DNA of 64,000 nucleotides from an uncultured Verrucomicrobiales bacterium (GCA_947039485.1 CAMQZC010000007.1:29181-93180); one strand, 5' to 3'; positions 53,294-62,723 are shown, numbered from the stretch's first letter. Numbers and translations are program-made. The notes: generated by a model from the sequence alone, not told the origin.

Positions 53294-54330
53294 CTCAGGA
53301 TAGCGTCCAGATAGCCACACTGAGCCCCGAGGAGGTGCGCAGCTGCAAGTTCACACCTGAGCCCCCCAAGGGACTCAACCAAGCCCGAGCAATCTGGCTT
53401 GATGCCGCGCGCTGCATCGCCATGATTCCCATCATGTGGCTCCATGTCCGCAATCAGCCTAACTTCCTTGACACGCCCGTAGGTGGTGCCATCTGCCTCT
53501 TCTTCCTACTAGCAGGCTACTTCCTGCCACGCGAGCCTAGCAAATGCCTGAGGCGCACGCTTGAGCTCGGGCTTGCATGGCTGCTCTGGTCACTCATCTC
53601 AGCTGGCTTTTACGTCCTCTGTGGTCAGGCTTGGAGATGGGAACAATTTATAGGCTGGCAGATGCCCGCCTACAATGGTCCACTCTGGTTCCTGCGCAAT
53701 CTGGTCATCTTCCAACTCATCCTAACAGCGCTAATGTACATCAAAGCACTGCCGCGCTACTGCTGGCTATGGGCTATCCTACTGCCCTGCTGCGCCTTTA
53801 GCGATGAGTATCCACAGCACATAACCCTCAACTTCAGCTGGATGATGGCGCTGAGCCTCGGCTTTGCTCTGGGGAGTATCTCGCTACAACGCATCAGCAA
53901 CTTCCTGCGCCTACACAGCATCGCACTGGGCATACTCTGCCTCTGCGTACTCATTCAGCCGCATCTCTGGGGCTGGGGCTGTGGGTTGCTCGATTGGAGC
54001 TTCTACAAATCAAATCTCCCTCTGCAATCGCTCGCCTATGCGCTCATCTACTGCCTGCTCGCCCTCGTCTTTGAGAGCCACATCTACGCCTTCACCAGCA
54101 TGCTGGCAAAGGCGGGGCGCAACATGATGTTCATCTACGCGGCGCATATCCTCATCTACAGCCTCTGGATAGGAGTCGAGATTGTCTTCTTGGACAACAT
54201 CCCCCATGATGGACTCTGGCTGGCGCTACTGACCATCCCACTGCTCGCATGGCTCTGCGGTCTGCTCCAAAGATACATCCCCCGTGTGATGACGCTGCTG
54301 GGCTGCCGCCCAAGCAAGCTCACATCGTGA
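53290..54330 (+). CDS. acyltransferase-3 family membrane protein
   Basis: 346 aa with about ten membrane helices. The start of the domain, RAIWLDAARCIAMIPIMWLHVRNQPNF, matches the acyltransferase-3 (OafA/NolL/MdoC) opening with the expected Asp, Arg and the catalytic-type His. GPLWFLRNLVIFQLI and a helix near MMFIYAAHILIYSLW fit the family. It probably O-acylates an envelope glycan, lipid or wall polymer. Coupled to the M42 gene. Its end overlaps the convergent dus gene by 11 bp. Confidence 0.88.
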   Translation: MTQDSVQIATLSPEEVRSCKFTPEPPKGLNQARAIWLDAARCIAMIPIMWLHVRNQPNFLDTPVGGAICLFFLLAGYFLPREPSKCLRRTLELGLAWLLWSLISAGFYVLCGQAWRWEQFIGWQMPAYNGPLWFLRNLVIFQLILTALMYIKALPRYCWLWAILLPCCAFSDEYPQHITLNFSWMMALSLGFALGSISLQRISNFLRLHSIALGILCLCVLIQPHLWGWGCGLLDWSFYKSNLPLQSLAYALIYCLLALVFESHIYAFTSMLAKAGRNMMFIYAAHILIYSLWIGVEIVFLDNIPHDGLWLALLTIPLLAWLCGLLQRYIPRVMTLLGCRPSKLTS

Positions 54331-55273
54331 GCAGACGCTGCATCTGAGCAATGCTGTCGCAGCGACGCAGATCATACTCACGCTGCGCGTCCAAGTCGGG
54401 GAAGATGAAGCTGAGGTATTTCTTCATCCGATTACAGTGCCCCTTCTCCGTGCGCTTAGCATAAAGAACCTTGCCTGTCTCCTCAATCAAAATGAGGTAG
54501 TAATTGCGCATCTCATCCTGCGTAGGAGCCGCTCCCCCATGAAGTTGGCGAAAGATAAATGGATTGCGCACCGCGCCACGACCTATCATCAGCCCAGCGC
54601 AGCCCGTATAGCTCATCCAATGCTGAGCATCCTCCACCGTGACAATATCACCATTGCCCATGACGGGGCAGGAGGAGAGCTCGCGCACCGCATCGCGGAC
54701 ATAATCAATGAGAGGGGTGCCACCATAGAGCTGCTTGCGCGTGCGCGCATGCACGGCAACGCGATCGGGATTATGGCTGCGGATAAGATCAAGGATATGC
54801 TCAAACTCCGCTGCGGCATCAATCCAGCCGAGGCGACATTTTACGCTCAGTTGCCCCTCAGGGACAGCAGCACGCATCGCCTTGAGGATAGCATCAAAGC
54901 GAGGGAAATCGCGCAAGAGCCCTGCGCCAGCGTTGTTGCGATTGACCAGAGGACTGGGGCAGCCAGCGTTGAGGTCAATGCCTGCAATGGGGTACTTGAG
55001 CAGCGTCTCGATATCGCGAGTAATGGCGGCAGGGTCGCTGCCTGCAATCTGAGCCCAGATGGGTTTACCCGTCTCATTCTCTACGATGCAGCCTAAATTG
55101 GTCTCCATGTAGGCACAGTTGGTGGCGGTGCTGCGGAAATAGGCGGTGACAAAGTAGTCGGGGAGACTACCAATGCGCAGCAGGGTGCGCATGAAGGCAA
55201 GATCCGTGACGTCTTGCATGGGAGCGAGGGCGAGAAGCATAGAGGGGGGGGAGGGTGGCAGATGAGAGTCCAT
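54320..55273 (-). CDS. tRNA-dihydrouridine synthase
   Basis: FMN-dependent reduction of uridines in tRNA D-loops. 317 aa from the ATG at 55273; the frame extends to an upstream TTG that is less likely. Motifs: LALAPMQDVTDLAFMRTL, the substrate/active-site block IDLNAGCPSPLVNRNNAGAGLLRD (catalytic Cys), SVKCRLGW, VHARTRKQLYGG, VMGNGDIVTVEDAQ and GLMIGRGAVRNPFIF (FMN phosphate). Which Dus subtype (A, B or C) it is cannot be told. Confidence 0.93.
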   Translation of the reverse strand: MDSHLPPSPPSMLLALAPMQDVTDLAFMRTLLRIGSLPDYFVTAYFRSTATNCAYMETNLGCIVENETGKPIWAQIAGSDPAAITRDIETLLKYPIAGIDLNAGCPSPLVNRNNAGAGLLRDFPRFDAILKAMRAAVPEGQLSVKCRLGWIDAAAEFEHILDLIRSHNPDRVAVHARTRKQLYGGTPLIDYVRDAVRELSSCPVMGNGDIVTVEDAQHWMSYTGCAGLMIGRGAVRNPFIFRQLHGGAAPTQDEMRNYYLILIEETGKVLYAKRTEKGHCNRMKKYLSFIFPDLDAQREYDLRRCDSIAQMQRLLTM

Positions 55274-55380
55274 GTGGAAATTTGTCAATATTCTTGGGGG
55301 AGCGAGACAGCGCCACGCACTACAGAGAAAGGGAGAGAATCAAAACTCCTCCAAAATGACTCCGATAACGTGCTATACCA

Positions 55381-55887
55381 TTAAATGTATTTGCGCTCGC
55401 GGGCAATTTGAGGGCGCAGAGGATCGGCAGCGGCGAGATGAGTGTAGCCAATGGCTAGCGCATCGGCGGCATCGGGTTCTGGAGTCTCGCTAAGCTGCAT
55501 GAGCGCGCGCATCATGAAGGCGACTTGCGACTTCTGTGCGCTACCGCGACCCACTGCGGCGAGCTTGACAGAGCTGGGTGAATACTCACAAATGGGGAGC
55601 TCATGCTGTGCTGCTGCCAGCGCAGCCATCCCACGAGAGGAGCCCATGCTGATGGCTGTCCTCATGGACTGCACGTAGATGATACTCTCAATAGCCAACT
55701 CATCAGGCTTCCATTTCTCGATAAGCTCGACGAGCTGCCCGTGGATGCGATACAGGCACTGGCTCTGGCTTAGTTTACTGGGCAGTGAGAGGGTGCCATA
55801 GCAGAGTGCTTTGGGGCTGCGGTAATCACCTTCTATCACAGCAAAACCTGTGTTGCGGATGGCGGGATCAATACTAAGAACTCTCAT
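55381..55887 (-). CDS. ruvC: Holliday junction resolvase RuvC
   Basis: 168 aa from the ATG at 55887. Catalytic acids: Asp in VLSIDPAIRNTGFAV (usually GIDPG), Glu in AIESIIY, and two Asp in EPDAADALAIGY. GRGSAQKSQVAFMM is the DNA-contact region. Length is normal. ruvA and ruvB are not adjacent. The DEAD-box helicase is upstream on the same strand but separated by a terminator. Confidence 0.94.
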   Translation of the reverse strand: MRVLSIDPAIRNTGFAVIEGDYRSPKALCYGTLSLPSKLSQSQCLYRIHGQLVELIEKWKPDELAIESIIYVQSMRTAISMGSSRGMAALAAAQHELPICEYSPSSVKLAAVGRGSAQKSQVAFMMRALMQLSETPEPDAADALAIGYTHLAAADPLRPQIARERKYI

Positions 55888-55906
55888 ACTTATCAACTAG
55901 GGGGGT

Positions 55907-55944
55907 AAAAAAGACGGCACACTCTCTGGCGCACCGTCTTTTTT
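55907..55944. terminator. terminator after the DEAD-box gene
   Basis: AAAAAAGACGG (55907-55917) and CCGTCTTTTTT (55934-55944), 11-bp stem with A and T tracts, so it can act on either strand. It separates the helicase gene from ruvC. Confidence 0.85.
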
Positions 55945-55964
55945 GAAGTTACTCTAGCGCGCAC

Positions 55965-57161
55965 TTAGCGGCGGCGCTTCATTTTTGGACGTACCTTGCG
56001 CAGGGGGCGCAGAGGCTTATCCTCAAGTAGGGCTGTATAAGCGTAGTCAAAGCCCTCAAGCTTGCGACGCTCAATCTTGCGCTCGATGAAGAGCTCCACA
56101 CTCTTGGCAAAGTCGATTTCCTCGGCAGTAAAGAGGGTGAATGCATCACCTGTGGCCTCGGCACGACCTGTACGGCCGATGCGGTGAACGTAGTCCTCTG
56201 GATTCTCAGGGACGCGGTAGTTGATAACGTGGGTGACACCGCTGATGTCAATGCCGCGTGCGGCTACGTCAGTGGCTACGAGAATGCTGTATTTGTCTTC
56301 TTTAAAGCCCTTGAGCGCTGCAGAGCGGTCTTTCTGGGCAATATCGGAGTGCATGACGGTGACTTCGTCTGGCCAGCCTGAGGACTGAAGCATATGAGCG
56401 ACGGTGTCAGCTTCCTTGCGGGTGCGGGTGAAAATCATGAGATTATCAAACGCGGTGTCTTTGACGAGGGCGAGGAGGAGCTCATCGCGCTGATCGAGGC
56501 CTACAGGGTAGAAGGCATGTGAGATTGTCGAGGCTACAGCACGGCGTGCGATGGTAATCTCGAGGGGATCCTTGAGGCACCATTGGGCAAATCCTTGGAG
56601 GATTTGGGGCATGGTAGCGGAGAAGAATAGAGTCTGGCGGGTATCGCGGGGGCAGAGGTTGACAATCTTGCGCACGACGGGAAGGAAGCCCATATCAGTC
56701 ATGCGGTCGACCTCATCAAGGACGAGGGCGCGGATATTTTTAAACTTCATGCTGCCACGGTAGAAGTGGTCGATGAGGCGACCAGGGGTGGCGACGACGA
56801 CATCAACGCCTTCTTCGAGAGCTTTGGCTTGAGGGCCTACGTTGACTCCACCATAGAGGAGTCCAACTTTGATATTGGTGTGCTTAGCGTACTGGCGGAA
56901 GGCCTCGGCAAGCTGGTCAGCGAGCTCACGGGTGGGCTCAAGAACGAGAATTTGGGGCTGCCCTGTTGCCTCAATCATGGAGAGGAGGGGGAGGGCGAAG
57001 GCTGCCGATTTACCAGTACCTGTTTGGGAAGCACCGATGATGTCTTTGCCAAGCAAGATTTGAGGAATAGCTTGGGCTTGAATGTCGGTGGGCTTCGTAT
57101 AACCGCAGTCTGTGACGGCCTGAAGGATAGGTTCGGCAAGGCCGAGCTCGTTAAATGTCAT
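55965..57161 (-). CDS. DEAD-box RNA helicase
   Basis: 398 aa, RhlE-like two-RecA-domain helicase. Motifs: Q (GYTKPTDIQAQAIPQ), I ASQTGTGKSAAF, Ia PTRELADQ, Ib ATPGRLIDHF, II VLDEVDRMTDMGF, III FSATMPQ, IV MIFTRTRKEA, V ATDVAARGIDISGV, VI HRIGRTGRAE. Motif II is DEVD rather than DEAD, and motif I has KS for KT; both are tolerated in the family. The short basic tail (KPLRPLRKVRPKMKRRR) probably binds RNA. A 6-bp hairpin lies about 20 bp before its start. Confidence 0.94.
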   Translation of the reverse strand: MTFNELGLAEPILQAVTDCGYTKPTDIQAQAIPQILLGKDIIGASQTGTGKSAAFALPLLSMIEATGQPQILVLEPTRELADQLAEAFRQYAKHTNIKVGLLYGGVNVGPQAKALEEGVDVVVATPGRLIDHFYRGSMKFKNIRALVLDEVDRMTDMGFLPVVRKIVNLCPRDTRQTLFFSATMPQILQGFAQWCLKDPLEITIARRAVASTISHAFYPVGLDQRDELLLALVKDTAFDNLMIFTRTRKEADTVAHMLQSSGWPDEVTVMHSDIAQKDRSAALKGFKEDKYSILVATDVAARGIDISGVTHVINYRVPENPEDYVHRIGRTGRAEATGDAFTLFTAEEIDFAKSVELFIERKIERRKLEGFDYAYTALLEDKPLRPLRKVRPKMKRRR

Positions 57162-57243
57162 AATAGGTTTATTTTGTTAGTCTGGCGATCTAAATCGCCT
57201 GTCAGCTCTCGAGGGGCTGGCAATGATGAAAAAGAGGGTATAT

Positions 57244-57873
57244 TTAGGAGAGGTAGGGGTTGTTGAGCGCTTCCTCTGCAAGTTTGGTGTAGGGACCGTG
57301 ACCGGGGTAGATGCGGGTGTGGGCTCCTTGGTTGAGGAGTCGCTCTTGGATGCCTTTTTGCAGCAGGACGAGATCACCACCAGGGAAGTCAGCACGCCCA
57401 ACTGAGCCAGCAAAGAGGACGTCACCTGTAAACATCAGTTCTTCTTCGGGGAGATGGTAGACGAGGCTGTCTGGGGAGTGTCCGGGCACGTGATGGATAA
57501 ACCAATGCTTACCACCCCAAGTCTCGCCGTGCAGTTCAGAGCCGATCAGTTGATCGACGACAAAGGGCTCGATTTCGAGCTTCATCCCCCATTCTTTTCG
57601 GGCCATTTTGGCGAGGGTGAGTTCTTCACTATAAGGGGAGTGAGCATGCACGCGGCAGCCAAATTGCTTAACCATGTGCGCCACATCCTCAATGTGGTCG
57701 AAGTGCATATGAGTGATGAGCAAGTCGCTAACCTTGGCATCATGACGGCGCTCTAGCAGCCAGTCAGTCATGCCAGCAGGGGCGTCAATGACGATGAATC
57801 CATCTTCTCCTTCAACTAGATAGCCGTTGGTCTCAACGGATCCTCCTTGATAGACTCTCACTGTATCATCCAT
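57244..57873 (-). CDS. MBL-fold metallohydrolase (glyoxalase II-like)
   Basis: 209 aa from the ATG at 57873, set by TATACT ending 7 nt upstream. Metal motifs: THMHFDHIED, His in HHVPGHSPDSLV, Asp in FTGDVLFAGSVGRADFPGGD, and His in IYPGHGPYTKL. The FTGDVLFAGSVGR...D block is typical of YcbL/GloB-like thioester hydrolases. The natural substrate is unknown; S-lactoylglutathione is a guess from family. The DEAD-box gene follows on the same strand. Confidence 0.9.
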   Translation of the reverse strand: MDDTVRVYQGGSVETNGYLVEGEDGFIVIDAPAGMTDWLLERRHDAKVSDLLITHMHFDHIEDVAHMVKQFGCRVHAHSPYSEELTLAKMARKEWGMKLEIEPFVVDQLIGSELHGETWGGKHWFIHHVPGHSPDSLVYHLPEEELMFTGDVLFAGSVGRADFPGGDLVLLQKGIQERLLNQGAHTRIYPGHGPYTKLAEEALNNPYLS

Positions 57874-57880
57874 GCGCAGG

Positions 57881-57886
57881 AGTATA
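57881..57886 (-). promoter_or_regulatory. -10 box of the MBL hydrolase gene
   Basis: Minus strand TATACT (57886-57881), 7 nt before the ATG. A weak -35 (TCGCCA) lies 17 bp further up. Confidence 0.55.
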
Positions 57887-57985
57887 CACATGGAGTGGCT
57901 CTTTGGCGAGCCTAAAATAGCCTAATCATCCTCTATTTTGCGCTTTACATTTTAGAGCTCGCCATGTGACAGTCATGGATTTGTC

Positions 57986-58014
57986 TTGACAGCAAAGCCC
58001 TCCCGTGGCATAAA
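57986..58014 (+). promoter_or_regulatory. promoter of the L,D-transpeptidase pair
   Basis: TTGACA (57986-57991), 17-bp spacer, CATAAA (58009-58014). The leader of about 40 nt carries a 6-bp hairpin, CCCTGC...GCAGGG, at 58024-58043. Confidence 0.65.
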
Positions 58015-58060
58015 GACCCCTTCCCTGCTCTTGGTTTGCAGGGTGATATCCCCACCACCG

Positions 58061-58660
58061 ATGAAATCACCTCTTCCCATTCTGATTGTTTCAGCGCTAG
58101 CTATTGTCCTCAACTCCTGCTCTCCCGGCACTTTTGGCATCCTCAACACACCTTATGCCTTTGCCTCAGATGCTGACAACCGCGATGCGATTGCAGTTGT
58201 CAGCAATGGATCTTGGGATGTGCCCATGGGTCTGACGGGTGATCATCGCATCGAGATTGACGTCGACATGCAAAACGCTAAATATTACATTGCAGGGCAA
58301 CAAGTAGGATTCTCCACCGTCTCGACGGGTCGCGATGGTCAGACCACGCCTCGCCGCAGCTACAAAGTACTCTCCAAGGATATTGATCATCGATCCTCCA
58401 AGTACGGTCATGTGCTGGATGCTCAGGGCAACACCATCATCAAGGCCTTTGTTAACGGCAAAGATATTATGCCCCTAGGCGGCCGCTATGAAGGAGCCTC
58501 GATGTTCTATGGTTTACAGCTCAATACAACGGGCATTTGGATGCATGAGGGCAAAGTAACCTCAGCTCCAGAGAGCGCTGGCTGCATCCGTCTCCCAACT
58601 AAAATGGCGAAGCACTTCTTTGAGAATGTCCCCGTCGGCACTCCTGTCATCGTTAAGTAA
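58061..58660 (+). CDS. short L,D-transpeptidase (YkuD) lipoprotein
   Basis: 199 aa from the ATG at 58061. Lipoprotein signal MKSPLPILIVSALAIVLNSC (Cys at 20). The YkuD domain (about 60-199) starts with HRIEIDVDMQNAKYYIAGQQV, has FSTVSTGRDGQTTPRRSYKV, and ends with the catalytic WMHEGKVTSAPESAGCIRLP. The His and the S-x-G-C-I-R motif are intact. It is the shortest of the three YkuD proteins in this window and the least similar. The next YkuD gene follows 8 bp later. Confidence 0.92.
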   Translation: MKSPLPILIVSALAIVLNSCSPGTFGILNTPYAFASDADNRDAIAVVSNGSWDVPMGLTGDHRIEIDVDMQNAKYYIAGQQVGFSTVSTGRDGQTTPRRSYKVLSKDIDHRSSKYGHVLDAQGNTIIKAFVNGKDIMPLGGRYEGASMFYGLQLNTTGIWMHEGKVTSAPESAGCIRLPTKMAKHFFENVPVGTPVIVK

Positions 58661-58668
58661 ACCAACTC

Positions 58669-59481
58669 ATGACCCCCACCAAATCAATCTACCGTTTGTT
58701 AGGGATTGGCTTTATTGCTCAGCTCCTGCTCAGCTCCTGCTCCACCACGCCTCCTCCCCCAGCCACCCAACCGCAAGAGCTAAGCTCGGCCACCGAGCAT
58801 GTTGCGAAGGGTGGATCTGCTGGCACGCTCTACATGTGCTATAAGCCTAATAGCTACAAGCACTATGTCGCCTATGGAACTTACCCAAAAACGATGAGAG
58901 TCTACCGCAATGAGGCTTTGTTGAAGAAGTCCACCGGTAAGTCACCTATCTATATTGATCTCTCCCAGCAACGCGGCCGCCTCTACGTGGGCAAGGAAGT
59001 AGCCATGGACTGGCCCGTCTCGACTGGTGTCTCTGGTAAAGAAACGCCCGTAGGTCACTTCCGCATCTCGCAGAAAAAGGCTAACCACAGATCTAACATG
59101 TACGGCAAGACCTACAGCGCTGATGGCAAGATTATTGACTACAACGCATCCTCCAAAGATCCACTTGCAGAGGGAGCTAGCTTCGTCGGTGCCCCCATGC
59201 CTTTCTGGCAGCGCATGACAGGATGCGGCATCGGGATGCACATCGGACGCGTCCGCGTAGGGCGCCGCCTCTCCCATGGCTGCATCCGCACGCCTAGCGC
59301 CGTTGCTAAGGAGCTCTTTAAAACAACCAAGTCCAACACAACGTATGTCACGGTTGTCAACAAGACCGAGGCACCCTACCCCGCTAAGGAAGTGCTGGAA
59401 CTCAAGGCTAAAGCTAAAGCTATGGCTATGGCTAAAAAAGCTAAAGAGCAAGCGAACGCCGCGGCCGCCAAAAGACCCTAA
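58669..59481 (+). CDS. L,D-transpeptidase (YkuD) lipoprotein
   Basis: 270 aa with a lipoprotein signal ending LLLSSC (Cys about 24). The YkuD domain (about 95-235) carries YIDLSQQRGRLYVGKEVAMDW, ETPVGHFRISQKK, and the catalytic HIGRVRVGRRLSHGCIRTPS. Its layout and motifs are close to the protein at 17401 (shared YPKTM, MDWPVSTG, MPFW and SHGCIRTP), so they are paralogues. The last 27 residues are a Lys/Ala/Met tail made of repeated K-A units, which could bind anionic polymers or be disordered. In an operon with the preceding YkuD gene. Confidence 0.93.
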   Translation: MTPTKSIYRLLGIGFIAQLLLSSCSTTPPPPATQPQELSSATEHVAKGGSAGTLYMCYKPNSYKHYVAYGTYPKTMRVYRNEALLKKSTGKSPIYIDLSQQRGRLYVGKEVAMDWPVSTGVSGKETPVGHFRISQKKANHRSNMYGKTYSADGKIIDYNASSKDPLAEGASFVGAPMPFWQRMTGCGIGMHIGRVRVGRRLSHGCIRTPSAVAKELFKTTKSNTTYVTVVNKTEAPYPAKEVLELKAKAKAMAMAKKAKEQANAAAAKRP

Positions 59482-59519
59482 GCCCATCCCCCTTGTCGGT
59501 GCGCTACTGCGCGACGAAA

Positions 59520-59553
59520 AAAAGCCCATCACTGCATGCAGTGATGGGCTTTT
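59520..59553. terminator. 34-bp perfect palindrome, bidirectional terminator
   Basis: AAAAGCCCATCACTGCA (59520-59536) directly abuts its complement TGCAGTGATGGGCTTTT (59537-59553). A and T tracts at the two ends serve both the L,D-transpeptidase operon (+) and the RND pump operon (-). Confidence 0.85.
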
Positions 59554-59570
59554 GCGGTTTTTAAGCTTGA

Positions 59571-62500
59571 TCAGGCCAGCTTGCTCTTCCCCTTGCTCAT
59601 CCAAGGAGCAAAGAGCTTGCAGGCTGCTGGGATGACAATGAGATTGAGCAGGGTTGCAGAGATGAGTCCACCAAACTGCACGATAGCCAGCGGTGCCAGT
59701 AGCTCACCACCGGGCTGATCCTTTGCCCAGACAAGGGGCAACAGACCAAGAATGGTGGTGAGTGATGTCATGATGATGGGGATAACACGCTCCAAAGACC
59801 CCACCTTAATGGCAGTCTCCACATCCATACCTTCCTTCTCCTCAAGACTACGGTAGCGATTGAGCATAATGAGACCTGAGCGGATAGCAAAGCCAATCAC
59901 GGTCACAAATCCCACAATTGAGCTCACCGAGATGATGGGGGGCGTGTAGCTACCCGTACCCAGAGAGCTCAGCGTATCACCCGAGGCCAAGAAGATGGCA
60001 ATGATGCCACCCACGAGGCAGAGAGGAACGTTAACCAGCGTGATGAGAGCTCGTCGTGTACTCTCAAGTGAGCTAGAGAGCAGCATGATAATAAGCACAC
60101 AGACGACGCCCGAGAGGATGTAGAGGCGGCGCCCGGCCTCCTCACGGCTCTTGATTGTACCATCGTAATCAACGCTGCAACCCATGGCGTTCATCACAGG
60201 GTCAAGTTTCTCACGGCAGGCTGCAGCGAGGTCACCAATATTGGAATCGATTGAGGGATTGCAGGAAATCATCGCCTTGCGCAGAGCGTTATCACGCAGA
60301 ATCATGTTAGTTGATTCCTCGCGGTAGATATCCGCGACATCAGCGAGGCGTACGATCCGGCCATCCGCGGCGATGAGTTGCAAGTTGCGCACATCATCAC
60401 CACTGCGACGTTGATCCTCCTCAAGGCGCAGCATCACATTCCATGTATCAACATTATGCATCACCTCTCCCATCTTAAGTCCATTCATCGCAGCAGAGAG
60501 CTGCTCCGCAGCATCAGCCACGCTGATGCCGTAGGCCGCGAGCTTCTCTCGCTGATACTCCACACGCAAGGTATCAACCATAATCTCACGGTTAGCACGA
60601 GCATCGGCCACCTCAGGCATATCCCCGAGAATCTCAGCAGCCTTTTTAGCGGCAGCGCGGAGTTGGTCGAGGTCAGTGCCGTAGATATTGATGGCAATCT
60701 CAGAGTTAGAGCCCGAGAGCGCGGAGCTGATGCGATGCGCGAGGGGGTAGCCAATCATATTACTGGTGCCCGGAATGTCGTCAATGACCTTTTGGATGTC
60801 GGCGCGGATGCGCTTTTGGTCCTGATGGAGATCAACGCGCACGAGCAACTCTGAGGCTGAGACAGGCTCGGCGTGAGCATCGTTCTCGGCACGTCCAGTA
60901 CGCTGAGCGACGGACTTCACGCCCTCAATCAGCATGATATCCTTCATCACCTCGGTTGAGACACGCTCCGTCTCTTGCAGCGAACTGCCTGGTACGGTAC
61001 TCACGAAGACAGTGTAGCAGTCCTCGTTAAAGGGAGGCAAGAAGCTCGTCCCATAACTACTCGCCAGCAAGAGGCAAGCCGCCGTAAGACTGAGCATACT
61101 GCCAAGTATCGCCTTGGGCCATGCCATAGCAAATTCCAAAATGGGCGTATAGAGGCGCTTGATGAAACGCGTGGAGGAGGACTCACCATCCTGCAGGCTA
61201 TCCTTCTTATTAGCCTTGAACATAACAAGGCAGAGCACAGGCACGATAGTGACAGCCACCACAAGGGAGGCCAGCAGAGCCAGCATATAGGAGATACCCA
61301 GAGGCTGGTAGAACTGCCCCTCAATACCACTAAGAAAGAGCAGAGGGCAGAAGACCAGCAGAATAATGAGCGTGGAGTAACCAATGGAGCCAATAATCTC
61401 ATCCTTCGCATCGAGAATGACAGCGATACGACCTTTCTGCTGCTCCTTGGGTAGAGCGGCATTGAGGCTTAGCTTGCGCCATGCAACCTCAACAAAGATA
61501 ATAGCATTGTCCACAACGTCACCGATGGCAACGGCAAGACCGCCCAGTGTCATGATATTGATGGCAAGCCCAAAGAGGGGGAAGATACTCATACCTAGCA
61601 GCACCGAGAGAGGCATGCTCAGCAGAGTGATAATGGCTGTGCGAATGTTGAGTAGCGTAAGCACGATGACAATCATCACGACGAAAGCCGCAATGATGAG
61701 CGTTTGCTTACCATTCTCATAGGAGAGGTCGATGAAGTCAGACTGACGGTAGGCGTCATTGTAAATCTTCACATTCTCTGGCAGCTGGCTTGCGGTGAAC
61801 TCCTTGAGCGCAGCATCAACCTGACGCGTCAACTCAAGGGTGTTAGCTCCGAGCGCTTTTTGCACAGAGAGAATGACCGCGGGCTCGCCCTCAAATGCTG
61901 CGCCACCACGCTGGGGTGAGCCTGCGATGCGCACATCTGCGACATCCTCCAACTTGAGGACACCCGCGCTGGGGTGACCCTGCAAGAGGCTGCGTTTGAA
62001 GTGCTCAGGGCTCAGGGCGCGACTGTTTTGCAAGATAGGCAGCTCAATACCACCCACATCCTCCAGATAGCCTGCGGGCAAGTCGCTCTGGGCGGCTGTG
62101 ACACTGGCTTTGAGGTCGTTGAGGTCGATGCCTGCTTGACGCAGCTTCTCTGGATTGTAGAGAACCTGATACTCGGGGAGGCGACCACCGAGCACGGTAA
62201 TCTGACCCACACCAGGGATACTCATGAGACGATTGCGCAGGGAAAACTCAGCAATGCGGCGTATCTCGAGAGCATCGCTGCCCTTCTCACCCACGAGGGC
62301 GACGAGCATGATTTCCCCTGTAATGGAGACGATGGGACTCATCTCGACATTCACGTTCTCTGGCAGATTCTCACGTACGGTAGAGAGTCGCTCAGCGACG
62401 ATTTGGCGCGCGAGATAGATGTCAGTGTCCCAGTCAAAGTCCACCCAGACAAAGCCAAGGCCTGCACCAGAGGAGGAGCGGAAGCCCTCCACACGAGCGG

Positions 62501-62723
62501 TGCCGCTCATGGCGGACTCAAGGGGGATGACCACGTACTGCTCGACCTCCTCGGCACTCAAGCCAGGAGCTTCAACCTGCACGGTAACGCGAGGTATCTC
62601 AAGCTCAGGAAAGACATCGACGGGAAGCTTGGCGATGATAATCGCGCTCATCAACATGAGCATGACTGTCGTCAAGAAGACGATGAGCCTGTTGTGCAGG
62701 CAGAAGGATATGAATTTATTCAT
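59571..62723 (-). CDS. CzcA/CusA-type heavy-metal RND efflux pump
   Basis: Proton-driven inner-membrane transporter of 1050 aa, full length, with 12 helices and two large periplasmic loops. It opens MNKFISFCLHNRLIVFLTTVML. KLPVDVFPELEIPRVTVQVEAPGLSAEEVEQYV is the porter-domain start of the HAE/HME group. The helix-4 proton-relay motif reads VAIGDVVDNAIIFVE, closest to the uncharacterised HME5 pattern (AIGEVVDDAIIDVEN) rather than CzcA (DFGIIVDGAVV) or CusA (AIGAMVDAAIV). The adaptor gene precedes it by 2 bp. The metal specificity is unknown. Confidence 0.92.
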   Translation of the reverse strand: MNKFISFCLHNRLIVFLTTVMLMLMSAIIIAKLPVDVFPELEIPRVTVQVEAPGLSAEEVEQYVVIPLESAMSGTARVEGFRSSSGAGLGFVWVDFDWDTDIYLARQIVAERLSTVRENLPENVNVEMSPIVSITGEIMLVALVGEKGSDALEIRRIAEFSLRNRLMSIPGVGQITVLGGRLPEYQVLYNPEKLRQAGIDLNDLKASVTAAQSDLPAGYLEDVGGIELPILQNSRALSPEHFKRSLLQGHPSAGVLKLEDVADVRIAGSPQRGGAAFEGEPAVILSVQKALGANTLELTRQVDAALKEFTASQLPENVKIYNDAYRQSDFIDLSYENGKQTLIIAAFVVMIVIVLTLLNIRTAIITLLSMPLSVLLGMSIFPLFGLAINIMTLGGLAVAIGDVVDNAIIFVEVAWRKLSLNAALPKEQQKGRIAVILDAKDEIIGSIGYSTLIILLVFCPLLFLSGIEGQFYQPLGISYMLALLASLVVAVTIVPVLCLVMFKANKKDSLQDGESSSTRFIKRLYTPILEFAMAWPKAILGSMLSLTAACLLLASSYGTSFLPPFNEDCYTVFVSTVPGSSLQETERVSTEVMKDIMLIEGVKSVAQRTGRAENDAHAEPVSASELLVRVDLHQDQKRIRADIQKVIDDIPGTSNMIGYPLAHRISSALSGSNSEIAINIYGTDLDQLRAAAKKAAEILGDMPEVADARANREIMVDTLRVEYQREKLAAYGISVADAAEQLSAAMNGLKMGEVMHNVDTWNVMLRLEEDQRRSGDDVRNLQLIAADGRIVRLADVADIYREESTNMILRDNALRKAMISCNPSIDSNIGDLAAACREKLDPVMNAMGCSVDYDGTIKSREEAGRRLYILSGVVCVLIIMLLSSSLESTRRALITLVNVPLCLVGGIIAIFLASGDTLSSLGTGSYTPPIISVSSIVGFVTVIGFAIRSGLIMLNRYRSLEEKEGMDVETAIKVGSLERVIPIIMTSLTTILGLLPLVWAKDQPGGELLAPLAIVQFGGLISATLLNLIVIPAACKLFAPWMSKGKSKLA

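Noticed and set aside
57986..58060. Extension of the first L,D-transpeptidase at 58061
   Set aside because: It would start within the -35 box; the ATG at 58061 gives a lipoprotein signal.
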